Positions 60,449 through 64,000 of a stretch of 64,000 nucleotides of DNA are shown piece after piece. Position numbers and translations under genes: made by a program. This stretch comes from Phlebiopsis flavidoalba. Its lineage: Eukaryota; Basidiomycota; Agaricomycetes; Polyporales; Phanerochaetaceae. Where the stretch lies: contig JAOCPU010000053.1 in NCBI GenBank assembly GCA_035772785.1, forward strand, positions 62,001 through 126,000, given 5' to 3'. Under the pieces are notes generated by a model. The model had not been told where the DNA came from. It worked only from the letters and a program-made list of their open reading frames with translations, and did not search any database. Position 1 is the first letter of the stretch, and every line of letters starts with the position of its first letter.

Positions 60449-60833
60449 CTGAACATTCCAGGATAACCAAGGGTGTGTCACGTACCACTTGTACTGGGGA
60501 CACCGCAGATTGAGTTCTGGAGGTTCTGAGCTGCGACTACATCAGCGGGAGTGCATTTGGACAACAGGCAGGAGGCAACGGCGCTCTGGAAGATGGTACC
60601 GGTGCAAATGCAGGATGTATCGGTGCTGGGTTGCCTGAGATGAGCCGCAGAGGGCGGAGGCAGAATGTGATGGCGACTCATAGCCCACAGCCAGCGGACG
60701 TGGCCGCTGAAGTCAGGCAGCGGGTCGTGCAGGTATCAAGCGATGACAAGGAAGGGGGGGTACTAGTAGAGCTCTGTGCGTCGGCAAACGCGGCAGCCAC
60801 AAGAAAGAAAAAGAAAGAAAACTTTGTGTTCAT
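60449..60833 (-). CDS. CFEM-domain secreted protein, N-terminal part, cut by element 3
   Basis: Minus strand from the ATG at 60,831-60,833. A signal peptide MNTKFSFFFFLVAAAFADAQ is followed by a Ser/Thr spacer and the Cys pattern DTCTTRCLTSAATSAGC ... DTSCICTG ... AVASCLLSKCTPADV ... NSICG, which gives the eight cysteines of the fungal CFEM domain. A probable intron (gtgggcta...tctcag, about 60,652-60,705) separates Cys3 and Cys4, although the phase is off by one. At 60,485 the text meets a gtacgtga donor; a possible short intron (to 60,449) precedes a Ser/Gly-type linker that runs into element 3. CFEM proteins are extracellular, often cell-wall or membrane-anchored, and some bind haem; an Asp before Cys4 (DTSC) fits that class. 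The C-terminal continuation is probably at 53,355-54,150. Confidence 0.7.
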
Positions 60834-63800
60834 TGTAAACGGAGGGAGGGAGAGATTGTGAGTATGGACGGGTGGGGCGTGGGCATCTGAGTCAAAGAGA
60901 CAGCTACTGGGTAAAGCATTGAAGTACGCTGGGGACGGCGATAATATATGCGGATTCGCGGGCGTGCGATTCATATTCTAGGCAAGGAAGAGCTGTGCAT
61001 AGAAACCAAACTTGAAAAGATTCCAGAGCGGAGCGTACCACTGTAGCAGATATAATCAATGAGGTACACGATTAGTTCCAGGATTGCATATTGCCAACAC
61101 AGATGTTGCAACCCGGAAAGATGAAGAGTTGATTGTAGAGACTAATATCTGATTTTGCTGGAAGTCGTCAATGCGATCCAGCATCATTTCCCGGGCTTGG
61201 AGATCTCGCCAGTATTGGCGAGGTTACAGAGCTTGTCTGCAGCGTCCGCCCGTCACGGTTCATTGATCTCAGGCAAGCCGCTCTGTATGGTATTATAGTA
61301 TGAATAAATGCCGTATGAAAGGCAAGTCAACATACACTGTTTGCATGGATGACAGGCTTCTACAACCTGCAAAGAAGCCAATCCTCCCATAACCGACGCT
61401 TGTCATATTGAATCTTGAGTATTCTTCAGCAGAGCGATGGCCCCGCCAAACCTGACAGAAATATTAACTATTGATAAATTAGTGGTCAACTACCCCTACC
61501 TGTGTTCCCGGTGCCATTATGCCAATGGAATTGCCAAACCGAGCCAATGGCGCGCTCGGGAATGCCTCTGCGTATGTTTCGGTGGTTGATTATTGTTTGC
61601 GACTTTTTAGTCAGTGTCAACTTCCCATGTCAGCACACGCGTCAACTGGATTCAGAGATGATAGATGTGCATCACACTGTTTCAAAGTTGATTTCTACTT
61701 CCCAGATTTTGGCTATATACAGTTTGTATATTGTACCAAGTCCCAACAAAAATGAGATCAGGATTACAATAAATGCATTGTTGGGATTCATCTGGAGTTT
61801 TGACAGTTCGAGGGCGGCTGCATATCATCGATATATTGAACCAAGAATTGTGCCGCCATCGTGATGTACGATATCGGAACGAGTGTTTTTTGGCGTAACG
61901 CTTGCGTTATCCGCTGGATGTCACACGAGTGGCAGGAAGCTCGTCGGTCAGGACTACCACCGCGGATACACATCAACTGACAAAAACCGCACGAGGGCGC
62001 ACGTTCGTCTCCTTGCCATTCGAAACGAAGGTGAGAAAGATGAATGGCGCCATGCATTGGAAGAAACGTACGTGTGAATCACTTTTCGACCAAGCCTTGC
62101 ACCCCAGGTGTGGTCGTTTCATCATGGGACCGCCGCTACGATCGTGCACACGGCGCGGAGATCAGCACAACTAAACCTCAATATCCGAAGCAGAAGCATC
62201 TTCAGTACGGACATAGTCATGATTCTGAGTATAGAAGTGTAAGTACCGAGCGCTATCTCCTGCTGTGGACGATACGAAGGGCTCGCCAGTATTGATAACC
62301 CACATGAACACCGGGCTCTAGCTGACAAATTCCATAACGCACGAACGTTCCGTTCCGTCGGATGTTCTAGTCGACCGCCTGACATCAAGACGAAGAAAAT
62401 GTCGCAGAGGAAAGGTCGTGCTCCGAGTCGCGAGTTCGGCCTAGAAGTGGTCAAACGTGTCAAAGCTAGCCAGGCGGCGAAACGCCCACCATGCGCCAGG
62501 TGGAGAGTAGCGAACTGAGTCTCAGACGGCCGCGTACTGAAGGCCAGCATTGAGTGAAGCGAACCAAAAAAACGCCATGCGGGGCGCCAGCACCGGTACC
62601 CTAAGCAGGCAACCGAGCACGTTCGCCTTCGACACACGTCGCTTCTTCGTCCCTGGCACGCATATACGCGGCAAAGAATAAAATTGAGTGAGATCTCTCA
62701 TAAAAACACACGGGGATAAGCCCCCTGCTCTTCCACTCCCGCGCACCCATCTCTCGGATAAAGGACTCAGATGTCTCCCTACTCGCTCGGATGGTGCGCG
62801 GACGCGTCGCCCCGACAGGGGCATGAAGATCATCGCGGTTGACGCCAGAGGGGATGAGGGAGAGGGAGAAGAGAGGGGGCGGGAAGGAGAGGGAGGTTGA
62901 AGGGAGAGAGAGGAGGAGAGCAAAAGTGGCAAAGAACGAGAAATGGAAAAAACGAAACGTCGGGGGTGCAACAATCCTCGCCCCCGACCCCCCCGCCGCC
63001 TCTTACACGCGACAGCAACTTCATCAAACACCGTCGCAGGAGCCCACCAGACCGTCTCCCACCCCACCCATCGCACCCTCAGACCCTCCCTCGCTGAGGA
63101 GAGAGCACACCGCAACGGACGCTCGGCGAGTGCGAGCACCGATTGCAGCTCGGGCTTCACAACACAGGGTCTGGCACGAGCCCCGCATAGACGAGCTCCG
63201 CGTCAGTCCCCCGTGGCAGCGCCATGTATGCCGCTCACGATCTGGTACGACCATTTTCGATGTGTGCTTCAAAGTGCGCCGGTGGCGCGTTCGACTGACG
63301 CGGGGTGGTTGGCAGTGCGCGTGGAAGGCAGGTGATGCCAGCGGGAGAGTGGGGAGTAGGAAGGCTCACCACCACGCATATCTTGAGCACCTCGATGCCG
63401 GAAAAGGGGCCCGACGAGGCCTGCCGGAGCCTCCGCGCAACGAGCCGCGGCTCCATGGCGATGGGCGGGACAGCGTTCGGGGGGCGAAGGCTTTGCCGAG
63501 CGCGGTGCACCCCAAGTGCGCATGAGAAAGAGGACTCACTCGTTCCGCCAGCAGCCGTGTCGTTAGAAGTGATGAGGAAAAGGAGAGAAAAGGGCGCCCG
63601 CACTGCCACCACTGACACATACCCCCGGAATCCTCGTTGGTCCTGCCCCTGTCCGCGTGCAGGGGAGGGCGTGAACCGACGACGCGTCGCTCAGAAACAC
63701 CGCCCGGGTGCGCGACCTTACGGCGCAGGCGCGTGGTAGACATCTCCGAATGGCGAATGCAGGGACATAAGGACAGAGTTGGTCAGCGTCCTTGGGGAGA

Positions 63801-64000
63801 TTTTCTGGTGGGAAGTCGTTGAGGGAGACGAGGAGAGACTGGCACACGGCATCCCAGAAGCAGAAGACCGGGTATAGACCAGGTGCACGAGAGCCCTGGA
63901 GACCCTGAAATGAAGATCGTGAACGTGTGAGAGAAGTCTTGAGCAGAGGCAGTTGTCGTCGTCAAGCTCGAGGAGGGACCACAAACAGTTCCCAATGGAC
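60834..64000. other. No recognised gene (right end of window)
   Basis: At 61,680-61,790 the minus strand encodes a good hydrophobic span (NAFIVILISFLLGLGTIYKL), perhaps a remnant membrane protein, without neighbours that identify it. From 62,520 to 64,000 the sequence is GC-rich with long overlapping frames on all strands (the longest is a 228-codon plus frame at 62,839-63,525 and a 212-codon minus frame at 62,522-63,160). Their Arg/Pro/Ser-rich composition and mutual overlap point to chance. No RNA gene was seen. Confidence 0.35.

Noticed and set aside
62522..63743. Frames of 212 and 228 codons at the right end
   Set aside because: Opposite-strand overlaps in GC-rich DNA with low-complexity Ser/Pro/Arg text and no motif or splice logic.
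1..64000. CRISPR arrays, bacterial operons, ribosome binding sites, rRNA and telomeric repeats
   Set aside because: None were seen; intron structure and gene families are fungal.

Overview
The window looks like part of a filamentous basidiomycete genome, most likely an Agaricomycete. Introns are short (about 45-70 nt, GTRNGT...YAG). Three protein types I know mainly or largely from Agaricomycetes are recognisable: a Plavaka-type (KDZ superfamily) transposase, a DUF6532-type protein, and an expanded family of single-pass membrane proteins whose ectodomain opens with a VDDxDPxIxYSGxW motif. I found no rRNA, tRNA, CRISPR array, telomere repeat or prokaryotic operon. Species cannot be named from the sequence.

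The theme of the window is a dispersed cluster of these membrane proteins, on both strands: minus at 1,988-3,150, 5,100-6,040, 7,251-8,769, 10,087-11,496, 47,520-48,177, 50,044-51,184 and 52,890-53,036 (N-terminal scrap); plus at 20,712-21,359, 22,997-24,280, 26,379-27,762 and 29,948-31,185. Layout: short N-terminal exon (VDDxDP), exon 2 (THGA...F.YxFxG), exon 3 (GTGIxxFGT ... SIDG ... HTL ... FWLDY), Ser/Thr-rich linker, one membrane helix (often LPAIIAP), and a cytosolic tail that in six or seven copies ends in two PY motifs about 20 residues apart (PPSYTxSxR ... PPPSYxS-stop). Nearly every copy needs one or more single-base frame corrections while its splice sites and end motifs survive. 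This means either recent decay or an indel-rich assembly.

Three related DNA elements share the terminal inverted repeat CATCAGGGAAAATCC. Elements 1 (17,639-20,711) and 2 (44,449-47,519) are near-identical and inverted relative to each other. Element 3 (54,151-60,411) is a diverged relative swollen by nested insertions, including a 668-bp hAT-like MITE with an exact 8-bp target duplication. Elements 1 and 2 each sit in a broken gene, and the halves match crosswise: the N-terminal half of the DUF6532-type gene abuts element 2 and its C-terminal half abuts element 1, while the N-terminal half of a membrane protein abuts element 2 and a matching C-terminal half abuts element 1. Flipping the roughly 23.7 kb between the elements would repair both genes. 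That is the signature of an inversion between inverted repeats, biological or made by the assembler. Element 3 separates a CFEM-domain secreted N-terminus from a linker-helix-PY-tail C-terminus, with a TTA direct repeat on both sides.

Other content: a BTB/POZ-like gene (12,980-13,633), the Plavaka transposase relic (40,285-43,310), an AT-rich island (31,190-34,600) framed by diverged inverted repeats, a duplicated exon-intron module (37.6 and 38.8 kb) around an acidic repeat, and long stretches in which no gene could be recognised.
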